From the NCBI GenBank assembly GCA_000149265.1, contig CH001602.1, positions 13,254 through 77,253 of the forward strand: a DNA stretch of 64,000 nucleotides, read 5' to 3'. This DNA comes from Ciona savignyi (lineage: Eukaryota > Chordata > Ascidiacea > Phlebobranchia > Cionidae). Both the position numbers and the translations under genes were made by a program. Numbering within the stretch: position 1 is the first letter of the stretch; each line of letters opens with the position of its first letter. The notes below the pieces were generated by a model. The model ran no database searches and was not told where the DNA came from. It was given only the letters and a program-made list of their open reading frames with translations. Shown in pieces: positions 37,901-48,914 of the stretch.

Positions 37901-40761
37901 GGAAAAAAGTTGCCGACGTGTACGAAGCGGGTATGGGCTCAAAATTTTTAAACAAAATTTTGTAGGGTTTTGAGTTTAGGTTGCAGATCCAAGCTTCAAT
38001 TTTGAATTGTGAAAAAATCTAAGACTTCCTATGTCAGGATTTTGAGTGACAGTCGTTTTTGTGAGGTCAGTTTGCATTGGAGAGATAGGGAAAATAATTA
38101 GTTGAACGCCTCCTGTATTGTGCTACGTCAGGTTTAGTAGGCGCCGCGGAAATACGTAACGTATGTGCTATAGCATAGCAATAGGTGTAATACATACCAA
38201 ATCTTGTTTGTAGTGTAAATATACCAGCTCCTTCAAATGACCAACGATTCAATGCCTTTCCAAAGTCGGGAACCTGGATAAATGGTTTACTTAGAAAGGG
38301 ATATTCATATTTATCTCCGTAAAAAGGAAAACGCATATGCGTTAAGACACGGACAATCGTCTTTACCTCGCGCCCACCGTCGAGTTATCGGAGCTATTGT
38401 AGGGTGTAATGTATGATTGAGAATTTCTCAAAATTGATAAAAAACCATTATTCCATCTCTATAGTGGCGTTATATTAGAGGTGGCGTTCAAATACATGTT
38501 TTACAGGACCTATATTCGGGTATTGTAACCAAAATGTCCTGCCAGTTGGTCTAGCGGTTAAGTGCGTCGTCTTTCAATCGAAAGGTTGAAGGTTATCTTA
38601 ATAGCCATTTATATGTAACGCATACAAGCTATTAATAGTACTATAGTAGGCCTGCCACCGTTACCTCATTATTTTTGTTCATGTTTCGCTCGATAAATTG
38701 TTGGAAGTCTCGAGCTACCTGTCGGTGTTGTTCGGTGTACTCCCACACCTCTGCGTTTTGCAAAAAATGCTGATTCACGATCTGACGTACCTGTGATGAC
38801 GCAGAGTTTGACCTCATGTTGCAAAAGTGGATGAGTTCGGTTGTATGGCTGAATGGTTAACGCGACAGATGTGTGGGGGTTGTATGGAAAACGGAATTGG
38901 TGATGGGTACAACATGGTTTCGAAACTTAGCTAGGGTGATAGAATAACAAAAAATGTTGTAGGTAGGATACTCATGTTTATCCCCGTGAATGGGAAAACC
39001 AAGGGGTTAACACACGGGCAATCGTCATATCACCTCGCGCCCATTGTCGGGTTACTGGAGCTATTGCAGTGTATTGTGTATGATTCACACGTTACTTTAA
39101 TTTCGTAGAATTAATTCACTTAATTCAGGCAATGTCCGTTAAGTACCTGCAAACCTTAGGATGGAAACCGACGCACTAAACCAGGGATGTCCGACCTGCG
39201 GCCCACCTGAGATTTTTGTGCGGCCCGCTAGTTATTTTCGCTCCAAGTAGTATTTTGAACTTTGAATCTTAGCCAAATTAATATGTATCAGTCAGCTTTT
39301 AGGGGCGCAGTTATAGTAGGTTTAGGATGGGAGCAACAGGAATACAGGATTATAAATTAATGGTTTTTAATTGTTTCTTTATGTACCAACTTTTCTTGAA
39401 ATTTAATAGGTTCTGCGACCCATTGAATTATTTTAAGTGAAAATGCGGCTTACTGCAATAAAATGTTGGTTATCCCTGCACTAAACCGCTAGGCAAATCT
39501 GTTTGAAAAATGTATGCTAAAGGTAAATGAAGGCCAACGGCTTTAACATATAGCACAGTGTTATAATTAAGTATTTTAGTACAAGTCACTCTCTTGCAAT
39601 TAAGGTTAAGTTTTGACAAGTCAAGTCAAATCTAAGTAGGTCAGACTGTCGCTATACCAAGCACATGGATAAACATGGGTATTATTTATAAATGTAGATG
39701 GTTGTGTCATTTATTAATAGGTCTACATCGTAACTGGTTTTTGGTTGTATGGTACCAAGCATATGGATAAACATGGGTATCATTTCCTATAAATGCCTAC
39801 CCTTAGCCATTCGTTGCCGTTTGAGTTAGTCAGCCCGTGGTACTCTTTTCGCTCGTCTCGGATTTTAGCCACCGGACCCAGCGGGTCTCGGAAAGGACAT
39901 TTCTCCTCATTTCTGAACATGATCTCCGTGTTTTCGGGAGAGGACGTAAAAACCATTGTTTCGGTCACGCCTGGATGGAGAAGTGATTACTTAAGATTTT
40001 TATGTTTAATCACAGTGAATCAAAAAAATACATTGGACTTTATCACAAGGGAAATTTTTAGGCTACACCTCGCGCACAACGTTTACTTACCTGGTAAAAT
40101 GTTTTCCTTAAAAATCGGCCCTAGCTCCTTATGCCGCTGGATCCAGTGTTCGCCTACGTAACTCGGGTTAAAGTTGTTGAGCGGGGTATATTCAAGTGCT
40201 GTGCCGATCAGCGGGTAATTGGTCGGTTCAGGGATTTCCTCGAAGGAGGCAATACAACCACGGCCTGTTATAAAATGTATGTTTCAGATAAAATAGAATA
40301 TTCTTGTTTTATCCTTTAAATAATAAAAAAAAATACAAGAGACGTTTTTAAACGGGCGATCGTCAAGTTACCTTGGCCCACAGTAAACGATTTCATCTGA
40401 ATGGAAACGCAATAATCCACTCAACTATTGGGCAAGATATCCAACACTTAAAAGGTACAAGTGATTGGCCAAGTACCCACGCATCCAGCAAGTCATTTGT
40501 CACAAGAGGTTTAATACAATACCTCACAAATAGGATATACCAAATACCACTTAAAAGTACGGTCGTTAGACGAAATGGTTAACGCGACCGATACATATCA
40601 TGAGTTGGCTCGTTAAAAAAAACTTGGCTCGGTTAAAAAATAAAGATAATTTACTAACCTTCACGAGCGATCATCTGGCTCCATGCTGCCTGTTGGTGGA
40701 CAGGACAAGACGAGGAAAATCGTACAAAAGCGGGAAAAGGCAGTTTTGTTATTCGTTTCAT
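31936..40761 (-). CDS. Mitochondrial-type cytochrome P450, complete
   Basis: Eleven exons join without a break into 1,521 nt (506 aa): 40659-40761, 40091-40264, 39801-39970, 38665-38790, 38198-38273, 35542-35672, 35087-35208, 34127-34289, 33703-33829, 32842-32968 and 31936-32137. The N-terminus (MKRITKLPFPAFVRFSSS) is basic, Ser-rich and acid-free, as in a matrix-targeting peptide; there is no ER anchor. Landmarks: IPEP (end of the presequence), I-helix AGIDTTS (313-319), K-helix ETQR (369-372), PERW (424-427) and heme loop FGLGQRMCPGR with ligand Cys454. The NSNGNEW segment and overall style fit the CYP11/24/27 clan, which oxidises sterol-like substrates using adrenodoxin; CYP27-like is favoured by AGxDTTS. 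Substrate unknown. Introns carry many SINEs and minisatellites. Confidence 0.9.
32186..32470 (-). repeat. SINE family 1 in the last P450 intron
   Basis: Tail ATGATAGGATATTCATGTTT, then CCTCGCGCCCACCGTCGGGT; head damaged. Confidence 0.8.
32998..33290 (-). repeat. SINE family 1 in P450 intron 9
   Basis: Near full length, tail GGATAGGATAGGATATTCAT; begins about 30 bp upstream of the exon 10 acceptor. Confidence 0.85.
34340..34425 (-). repeat. SINE family 2 in P450 intron 7
   Basis: Reads GTTAACCATTCCGCTACACGA, the reverse complement of the tRNA-like head, preceded by TATATGTATCGGTCGC. Confidence 0.6.
34546..34850 (+). repeat. 460-bp repeat family, diverged copy
   Basis: Matches the first 300 bp of the two near-identical units at 36.4 and 37.7 kb (CGTATAACCAATTAAGACCT, GTGGTGATTCCCCAATG, CTAGGCTGCGCGCCG). 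Confidence 0.75.
34930..35010 (-). repeat. SINE family 2 in P450 intron 7
   Basis: CGTCAACCATTCGGCCACGCGA preceded by CCCGTATATCGGACG. Confidence 0.6.
35283..35514 (+). repeat. 76-bp minisatellite, three units
   Basis: Units CCCTACCATACACATTTCCA... start near 35,285, 35,362 and 35,439. Lies in P450 intron 6, ending about 30 bp downstream of the exon 6 donor. Confidence 0.9.
36376..36839 (+). repeat. 460-bp direct repeat, left copy, in P450 intron 5
   Basis: Starts AGATGGCGTATAACC and ends TTGAACGCCTCCT. Nearly identical to 37,652-38,115. The ends are weakly inverted-repeat-like (10 of 14 bases). Confidence 0.85.
36840..37651 (+). other. Segment between direct repeats, exon-like fragments
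   Basis: 812 bp bracketed by the 460-bp repeats. Two stretches look like exons: 37,190-37,327 (after tttttgggcag, donor-like gtgaca, reading LLDTYAYRRYKNLP) and 37,404-37,600 (after aaattacag, donor-like gtaagt, reading NEIYRMTTLQSKACN). Their phases do not join cleanly, so this may be a captured gene fragment or cargo of an LTR-like or MITE-like composite. No family recognised. Confidence 0.35.
37652..38115 (+). repeat. 460-bp direct repeat, right copy
   Basis: Differs from the left copy at only a few positions, for example a short insertion around GCCGACGTGTACGAAGCGGG. Such similarity implies recent duplication or gene conversion. Confidence 0.85.
38298..38460 (-). repeat. SINE family 1 in P450 intron 4
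   Basis: GGATATTCATATTTATCTCC through CTCGCGCCCACCGTCGAGTT; a separate plus-strand head fragment (GTCTAGCGGTTAAGTGCGTC) follows at 38,540-38,595. Confidence 0.7.
38838..38945 (+). repeat. SINE family 2 in P450 intron 3
   Basis: TCGGTTGTATGGCTGAATGG head and GGTTTCGAAAC box-B-like element. Confidence 0.65.
38958..39500 (-). repeat. SINE family 1 interrupted by a hAT MITE
   Basis: SINE parts 38,958-39,181 and 39,479-39,500 flank the element at 39,182. Located in P450 intron 3. Confidence 0.85.
39182..39478. mobile_element. hAT-like non-autonomous element, 297 bp
   Basis: Ends CAGGGATGTCCGACCTGCGG and GTTGGTTATCCCTG; flanked by a perfect 8-bp duplication CACTAAAC (39,174-39,181 and 39,479-39,486). 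The 8-bp duplication and CAGGG end are hAT hallmarks. Confidence 0.9.
40560..40620 (+). repeat. SINE family 2 in P450 intron 1
   Basis: GGTCGTTAGACGAAATGGTT followed by AACGCGACCGATACATATCA. Confidence 0.6.
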
Positions 40762-43620
40762 TTTTAAATTACTAAAGCTTTATCTGGAAGTAAAAAGTGT
40801 CATTTAAATCGAAATGCTCTTGATTCTTATACACCAACAGAATCAAGATAACCTTAACTTCTGTCTACACCGTGCTAGAAAATAATGTCTTGCTTGGGCC
40901 ATGCCTGTATTTTGTACACGCCTGGCAGCGACCTTCAAGTTTCGCCATGTATGAAACGGACATAGAAAACATATATACTGTTATCAATTATGATGTTTTG
41001 TATCATGGTGACGTGGTACGTCACATGCGTGAGAATGTCTAGTTTAGACACCTCTTGTGTAAGCACGAATCGCTCATCCTTTAGTGTAGACAACGCTTAA
41101 GTAAAACACAGTAAGATGTTTCCAATCGAACTCTAGTTCTCGCCACCCCTTAGGTATCGCCACCTTTGGCCGTTTGCTCTAAAACTGTGTCCATGAATAC
41201 TGAATTAAAGATGCTCGATCCCGCATCCTTAAATAGTTATCAAGAATTCGACCCTATTAAACACGCTGCAATAGCTCCCGCAATTAACTATTCGTATAGG
41301 TAATATTTGAGAAAATAACTATTTTTTTATAGCCGTTTGTCTTACTGAAGTAAATTACTGCGTGGTCGGGTATGTACATTTTTTCTGATTTTTTGTTAAT
41401 CTTTACATTTCTGATAAGTTCATAACACTTAACCGCCTACAAAAAACAAATGTAAAGGCACAAATAAAAATACTAAAGTCTGCAATGTGCTTGGATCAAT
41501 CAAAACTAGAGAACTTGTCTCTCGCACGTTTATACCTTTCAAGATACTGACAATTGTGACGTATGAATGCGTATGTATTGTTGCTTTAAGCTTCCTGTGT
41601 ATAACTCAATGTTATTATGATGCACAATTGCTCAATATATATCAACAAAGCCCGCATTGTGACGTCATATACTCAAGAAGAAATTTGAATAATGTATAAA
41701 TATGAAGCGGGTGACGTAACTTGCATACGCAGATTTGCATAATTAGTTCGGTTAAAGAAAAATTAGCAGTTAAACACCGATTTGAAGATAATATATTTAT
41801 GATGTGGATTATTTGTAAACTTTTAAGCCAGTATGTAATTCGCTCTTGCAAATAATTGCATAACTATACTGTAAAAATGTCATGTAATTTTTTTATTGCA
41901 ATCATTAAGCGTACTATATCATAAATCCTTGCAAAGCGCCTAATAGGTGCAAATTTAAAATTGCAAAATTTAAAACAATGCTTACTGTAATATTAACCTT
42001 TTCTAACCTTGACTATCCAGTAACAATTCTAAATATTAACAAATTACACTTACAGCACTTGATATTTTGGCTAACCACTTACAACTACTTTTATATTAAG
42101 AATATATTAACAGACCTATTCCATTAGTCAAAACTTAAACTGTCTTGCAAATGTGTGCATACAGCCTTGCAATTCCTTTAATGTGCGTATTAGATTGTAT
42201 GCATCTCCGTATAAGCTCACTTCTCAAGCGTCATTCTGAAATATGTATACGGTTATTGTTTCCATTAACGTAAATAACCAGTCAGAATGACGGCACTGTC
42301 CCTCAGGTTCTAGAAAATGGACAGGATGGTATGAGTGTTTCCTTTCATGGTGAAACAATGCTTACACTCATAATGTGCCGTGCTAAAAGTTTACAGATGA
42401 CATCTTGGACAATTACATGTTATATAACCGGTAAATCTGAGTACAGTTATGGTTTTTTATTGGTATTTTCAACAAACATTACAGACTCCCAGCGGGAAGT
42501 TTTTTAAAGTCCTTTTTTATAAAACCCAAGCTCAAAAAAATTAAAAACTTCAGATAAAATATTACCATAAAAATTCCCCAAAACGGTAATTACCAGTTTG
42601 GTTGCAATAAATCCGTTTTACTGAGAGAATAAGTGCGTCGAATGACACACATAATGGGATTTCCTCTGATCAATATGATACATCTAGTTTTATGTAGTAA
42701 ATGTTTTAAGTAATCTGATATCAGCGCTTAACAAATTCACACTCTGGCTGTTATTAACGACGACATGGAGTTATACATTTATTCTACAAATATGGGAATG
42801 AATAAATAAATAAAGATCAGGGCGTTTTGGTGAGGGTTGGGTGTAGGTCATTTACAATTTTAAGAAAAGGTACATTTTTGTATGGTACTTATTAACAGCC
42901 TGTCTGTAAAAAAGCAAGAATCAAATCGGTGGTTATCCCGACGTTCCAAGAACGGGTACGACCCATGCAAATCTCTTGATCACTGATATAGGCTTAGAAT
43001 TAGTTTCCACAGTTTTATTTTCCTTACTTTCCCAATTCCTCTTTCCCTTTGTTTAGTTTCGTTACTTAGAATTATCTGGCTTTTGAACCGCAGATACAAC
43101 CCGATTTGATTCGTATTTTAAAAGACTAGTGTATAGTTATTTTTGAATATTTTTTCGAAAAATAGCCTAATCAAAAAAACAATTAACTCTGTCGAGTTAA
43201 ATTTTTAAATTGCTGTGTCTTAATTTAAGATTAAAAACAAATTTCCTACCGTTTACACAACATACCTAAAATCGACTAACACTATTTCACTGTTTCCTTA
43301 TGCATACCGGACCTGGTTATAGTCCTCTTTCCTAAATTAAGAGCCTATACCTTACCTTATCGCCGTCGCAGCCAAACCACTTTAAACAAATTTTCGAATT
43401 ATTAACGGTTCATTTTACAAAACAGAACCAAAAATTTACTAACATTTCCGTTTTAGTAAGAAATGTGTAATATATATGACGAGAGATAGTTTTAATGTTT
43501 GTTATTTGTGATCTGCAATCTAGTATTCGCAAACATTTTGGCAGCATTTTTCTTGTTAAATTTTATATGACCACGCGCCACTAAGTCCTGCTTGCATCTT
43601 GTTTTTTTAGTCTTTTGCTA
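40762..43620. other. Upstream of the P450 gene, AT-rich, no gene seen
   Basis: About 2.9 kb without a credible exon on either strand. It includes a segment (41,385-41,645) duplicated at 47,009-47,271. Candidate regulatory DNA for the P450 gene, but no site can be named. Confidence 0.45.
41385..41645. repeat. Direct duplicate D1, left copy
   Basis: Shares TCTCTCGCACGTTTATACCT, TTTCAAGATACTG and TGTGTATAACTCAATGTTAT with 47,009-47,271 in the same orientation, with about 15-20% divergence. Confidence 0.8.
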
Positions 43621-43621
43621 C

Positions 43622-43915
43622 ACGACCAGTTAGTCTGGCGGTTTAGTGCGCGGCCTTTCAATCGAAAGATTGCACATTCGATTGGTTGCTAGCTAGATGT
43701 TTGTGTCCTTGGGCAAGGTACTTTACGGACATTGCCTGAACCCAGCGAATATATGGGTTCTGCTAAAATAAAGGAACGTGTGAATCATACACAACACACT
43801 GTAATGGCTCCGGTAACCCAACACTGGGCGCAAGGTGATCTGACGATTGCCAGTGTGGTAACCCCCTTGCTTTTCCCATTCACGGGGATAAACATGAATA
43901 TCTTATCCTATCCTA
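43622..43915 (+). repeat. SINE family 1, near full length
   Basis: Head GTTAGTCTGGCGGTTTAGTG to tail CATGAATATCTTATCCTATC. Confidence 0.85.
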
Positions 43916-44519
43916 ACAATACAAATCCGGGATTAAGTGGTCCTGATCCTAACTTAAAACCAATACCAGTTAAAATACGTTATTTCGTTACGATTTTTTT
44001 TGATTTTTTTTGTAACGTTTTTACATTAAATGGCTTTTCTATAAGCATTTCACAAAAGCCAAAAGGGGTTTTCAACTGTGTTTGCTTATGTAACCTTTAT
44101 TTTAATGCAAATTACCTCACCGTGAACATTTTCAACATCTAAATACGCAATAAGTTACAGGTACACAACCGGGTTAATTTAGATGCGAAATACATATAAA
44201 GGGGAACAACCTATTTCACATGCCTCTCAGCATAGCGTCTGGAAAGGCGTCACGAAAATTACATCATCCAAATAACGTAATGCGCTAAACATAACTGCCC
44301 CCATTTATGTCACTTATCGATTAAAATTTAGTTAACAAACCCCTGCAGAGACAAATACAAGGGTGAAACATAGTATTTGAGTGATAACTCCTGGTATCCT
44401 CCCTAAATTAAAGATAAGCATTGCGTACAACATTATTCCCATACGGGGAGTATTGCACTGCTTGCTTAAGTTTGACAGTGATTGCAACTCAATTAACCCA
44501 GTAAGTAAAGGTGGAGTGT

Positions 44520-44905
44520 GGTAGGGGTGGAAATGTGGCACAGCTGGACAGGTGTTGTGCTTATCAAGGTTAATTTGTGTGGAAATTTGTATGGTAAGGA
44601 CTTTGAAAATGTGGTACAGATGGACAGGTGGTGTGCTTATCAAAGTTGATTTGTGTGGAAATGCGTATGGTAAGGACTTTGAAAATGTGGTACAGATGGA
44701 CAGGTGGTGTGCTTATCAAGGTTAATTTGTTTGGGAATGTGTACGGTAGAGTCTTTGAAAATGTGGTACAGATGGACAAGTGGTGTGCTTATCAAGGTTG
44801 ATTTGCGTGGAAATGTGTATGGTAGGGACTTTGGAAATGTGGCACAGATTGACAGATGGCGCCTTTTTCGAGGTTGATTTCTGTACAAATATATGAGATT
44901 ACCAA
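44520..44905 (-). repeat. 76-bp minisatellite, five units, inverted
   Basis: Units contain GGTGTGCTTATCAAGGTT and ACAGATGGACAGG about every 76 bp. Orientation is opposite to the arrays at 35.3, 48.1 and 58.4 kb. Confidence 0.9.
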
Positions 44906-45107
44906 TAACTAATGTGTCAGATAAGTGTGATTTGAATATCAAATGTGTTTTGCTTACAAGTCTATATGAAACATTTGGAAAAGTGACATAGGTGGATAGT
45001 TGGCGAGCCGATCAATGCTTCTTGCTTCAGTCTAAGCATCCTTGGCGTCCGGTCGGCAACTCCAATATGTTGTATTTAAAGTAGTATTCGCAGAACTAAA
45101 CCGCAAC

Positions 45108-48100
45108 ATGGCACCAGCTATTTATATAAAGTTGATCATCGCATTAAGCATAATTGCGAGCTGTTTAACATACGACTACTATTACGAGGAGGATTTTCCG
45201 GTTGTCGGGTATTTTGAAGTTCAAAGAAACGACAGTATAAACGTAAGTAAACCAAAAATATTGTGTTTTTCTAGGCAAAAATTGCGAAATTGATTTTTTT
45301 ATTTAGACGTTTCGGAATGTAACTCAATTTTATTATTAATTACAGCATAATGCATGGAGTTGTAGGATAGTCTAAGCAAAAAGCATAAAGTCAAATAGTC
45401 AGTGAAAACGCCGAACCTAGTTGTAAGTGCCATGGCAATTTTGCAATTACCGGAATTGGTGAGTTTTGCCGCAAGACGCGACACGGAACAGCCAAACGCA
45501 ACGGGCGCGCCTAAATGGATTAGCAAACTAAATACAAGGAGGCTACGCAACACAAAAAGTAATTTTTTGTCAATAAGTGTATCGATACGTACTGCGCCCT
45601 AATTGTAACCCCGTTCTGAGCGCAATTATGGTAATGCGATACGTAATATCACACGTAATGATGATGCACTATAGTAAACAAACAAGGCCCTATACTACAT
45701 TTTTAAACAACAATTCTTTATTAACAAAAAGCCTAACATAGAATAAGCCATTCAAAAAATATATTTGAATGATCGAAAATTTTGATCGCACGAACAGATA
45801 AAATTAAAAAAATTAAAATTCAAAGTTTATATTTAAGATTTTTGTAGCTAATCATAGATTACATATTCTTGCGTTTTTTATTGAATATACCAATTTAAAG
45901 CTAAACATCACAATGTTTTAATAATATTTTAAAATACTTACGTCGCACTCAAAACCAAATGAACATTTTGCCATTAATTAAAAATTGTAGAGGATTCTGG
46001 GAAATTAAGTTAAAAATAGCTGTGGACTAGTATAGCTGTTATTTTTATTCATATTTTTTAATGGTCAACTAAGGGTGGATTTAATGTCTTTTAACGTTAT
46101 TTTTTATTAAAAATAACATTTTTAGAAAATGATAAAGGGCAGTGATAGAAAATCTTTATATTTTTACCTCATTTTAAGTAACCTTAAACATTTCCGGTAT
46201 TTCATATCGTTTCTACCTATTCGAAAAGTAATTGCAGGACAAATACAAAGATCGCCTTTAAATTGTTTTAAATTTTTAATTCTGCTATATGAAGTTTAAA
46301 TACATGGCGCGCAAAAGTTAAATCCGATGATACAAAAATTGTTTTTGTGTTCTTACTACTTATCTAAGAATTTATAAGCCATACTGTCTGTCGCTATGTA
46401 ACCTGACATGAAAGTCGAATCTAATAGGGCAACACTAGAATGAGGGAAAGCGGGAATGAGGAAAACTGCCCAATAAAACTATTAAAACTAATTTAAACCC
46501 TGCCCTAAACACTAATCTCAACCCCAGAACTAACATTAACTCCAACCACATTAAACTGACTCTAATGCCCGTATCTTTATTTTAGTGTACAGTTTCCTTC
46601 CTTCCCGCTTTCCCACTATTTAATGTTCCCCAATCTAATTGTAAAACCAGTTTTACACGTTCTAAACATTTCTGTTTACAAGAGTATTTTAATAAGGTCT
46701 ACAACTTTACACATAATGTATCAATAACAAGGTCTGGTAAACACAATATCAGTAAAGATGGAGTCTAAATATTTCTAGGAAAAGTTATGTCCGGTCGTAT
46801 GCTGCATATGTTTACGATGATAATCAACTTTTCGTGTAACCACAGACTGCATACTTTGTTTTCCCTAAAACGTAATTTCTACTATTGCAAGAACGTGCTT
46901 TTTGTGTGTCATTAAAGCTGGTAAGCACTGCAATGGCGATTACATCATTTGATTAGAGTTAATAGAATCATTTGCATAATGCAATAAAGGTCTAGCGTAA
47001 TTTTTTCGGATTATTTGTTCTTTGTTTTAAATTTCTGATAAGTTCATAACCCTAAAACTGTACGAAAAACAAAAACGCATGTAAAGGCGCAAATAAAAAC
47101 ACTAAAGTCGTTGTGTCGGCTTGGATCAAACAAAACTAGAGAGTGTGTCTCTCGCACGTTTATACCTTTCAAGATACTGCTAATTGTGACGTATGAATTC
47201 TTATATTATTGTTTTATGCTTCCTGTGTATAACTCAATGTTATTATGATGCACAATTTCTTAATATGAATTGTCACATTTAAACCCCATTGTTAACAAAC
47301 TCTTTACAGCAAAGGACAAAAATTAGCATAAAAGTCATAGGTTATACGTTATAACACACATGTTTATCTTCTATAAGGAAAAACACATTTTATACCTTTA
47401 ATCTTTAGTTCGGCAGCGTAGGGTTACCAGGAATCAAATAAAGATTTTAATAATTTCTTGAGAAGAATCGTTGAGGTAAACTGGTGCTGAAACAAGCCAA
47501 ATTGACAGTTCATATTACCACCATGTCATAATCTAAAAGCATTATTTCGGCCGAACAGCGTGGTTAGTTAATGCGTTAGCATGCAGCCAAATGGCTTCGG
47601 TTCGAAACTGGTGGCTAACTAGTGTCCTTGGCAAAGCACTCATCGGACATTGCCTGAACCCAGTGAAATAATGGATTCCACCCAAATAAATAAATGTATT
47701 AATGATACACAACACACTGCAATAGCACCGGTAACCCGACGTTGGGCGCGAGGTAATCCGACGACTACCAGTGTTTAAACGCCCCTTTTTCTGATTCACT
47801 GAGATAAACATAAATATCCTATCCTAACGCCTCCCATACCGAAATGTATCGGATTAATCTAATAATTGCAGACCACACTCGGATCTTGCAGGATGGAAAA
47901 AAGCCTTGGATTTGAAAACGTTAGTGGATGGTGTTTTTCCCGGGCCCAATAATCAACCGCAGCAAGTCTGCGTTGTGCAGTACGGATTGTGAGTTTGCGT
48001 TGCGTAATACAGTACGGATCGTGTGTATGTGTGTTTCGTTTGAGTTTCCAACCCAGCTTTAATTAATAAGCACATCGCCTGTCCATCTGTGCCACATTTT

Positions 48101-48463
48101 AAAAGTCCCTACCATACACATTTCCACACAAATCAACCTTAATAAGCACACCACCTGCCCATCTGTGCCATATTTTTTAAACTCCCTACCATTTACACTT
48201 CCACAAAATCCACCTTGATAAGCACACCACCTGTCCATCTGTGCCACATTTCCACAGTACCTACCGTGAACATTTCTATACAGAAATCAACCTTGATAAA
48301 CACACCACCAGTTTATGTGTGCCTGCTTTATTTGCCATTATTTACTATTGAAGCAAAAATGAATGAACTAAAACTAAACGTTCTATTCACAGACCAGAAG
48401 CAACAATGACGGAAAACCACAATGGTTTCTGCCCACTTGTATCTTTCGACACCGAAATAGAAG
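45108..48463 (+). CDS. Candidate secreted-protein gene, exons incomplete
   Basis: Exon 45108-45242 starts with ATG after AACCGCAAC and encodes a clear signal peptide (MAPAIYIKLIIALSIIASC) followed by an acidic, Tyr-rich stretch (DYYYEED), ending at a canonical gtaagt in phase 0. Two downstream segments look like joined exons: 47872-47988 (after aattgcag, donor gtgagt) and 48393-48463 (after attcacag, donor gttcgg). They share phase 2 and read KALDLKTLVDG...QVCVVQYG, reminiscent of the second strand region of a VWA or integrin-type I domain. At least one exon joining them to the signal exon is not identified; 45,399-45,458 or -45,558 is possible. The grouping into one gene is a guess. Confidence 0.35.
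45560..46417. other. AT-rich, no gene seen
   Basis: Homopolymer-rich sequence with many ATTTTTAA stretches; intron of the candidate gene above if that model is right. Confidence 0.4.
46426..46631. mobile_element. hAT-like MITE M1, with target duplication
   Basis: 206 bp bounded by a perfect 8-bp duplication AATCTAAT (46,418-46,425 and 46,632-46,639). Ends AGGGCAACACTAGAATGAGG and TTCCCACTATTTAATGTTCC form inverted repeats of roughly 45 bp with mismatches. This copy defines the family borders. Confidence 0.9.
47009..47271. repeat. Direct duplicate D1, right copy
   Basis: Second copy of the segment found 0.6-0.9 kb upstream of the P450 start, 5.63 kb further right. Confidence 0.8.
47555..47825 (+). 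repeat. SINE family 1
   Basis: From CGTGGTTAGTTAATGCGTTA to the tail ATAAACATAAATATCCTATC; it ends about 45 bp before a candidate exon acceptor. Confidence 0.75.
48060..48325 (+). repeat. 76-bp minisatellite, about 3.5 units
   Basis: Repeated CCTGTCCATCTGTGCCACAT with slightly diverged spacers. Confidence 0.9.
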
Positions 48464-48494
48464 GTTCGGATTTACATCGTCTCTAAAACTATGT

Positions 48495-48565
48495 TTCTAT
48501 TAGGATCAGTCTTAATTCGGTATATGAATCGGTTGTATTAACCATTCGGCTACACGGCCATTCTG
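48495..48565 (-). repeat. SINE family 2
   Basis: ATGAATCGGTTGTATTAACC followed by ATTCGGCTACACGGCC. Confidence 0.6.
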
Positions 48566-48589
48566 GTTTCATTTTATCTTGTCCGAACG

Positions 48590-48868
48590 ATTAGCCTGGT
48601 GGATTAGTGGTCGATTTTCATCAGTAGTGTTCGAAAGCTGATCACTGGATAGTCGGTTGTGGAATTAAGCAATGCACTTAACTAACATTGCCGGAACCCA
48701 GTGGTATGATAGGTCTTACCAAATTGGGAAACATCTCAATCATACACAACTCACTGCAATAGCTCCGATAACCCGACGGTGTGCGTAAGGTAATCTAACG
48801 ATTGTCCGTATTTTAAACTTGTATTGCGTCTTCCTATTCACCGGGTTAAACATGAACATCCTATCCTA
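48590..48868 (+). repeat. SINE family 1
   Basis: Diverged full-length copy, head GCCTGGTGGATTAGTGG to tail AACATGAACATCCTATCCTA. Confidence 0.75.
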
Positions 48869-48914
48869 AAAGATCCAAGATTTAAACTGGTAATAAACTC
48901 GTCACTTGGACCGT

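Noticed and set aside
43732-44142. 136-aa plus-strand open frame, with similar MPEPSE... frames at 12.2 and 60.5 kb
   Set aside because: Each begins inside the family 1 SINE; the shared protein start is just SINE sequence.
44332-44942. Open frames reading HLYHIFKVLTI or similar, also at 35.3, 48.1 and 58.6 kb
   Set aside because: Translation of the 76-bp minisatellite; no start context, splice logic or domain.
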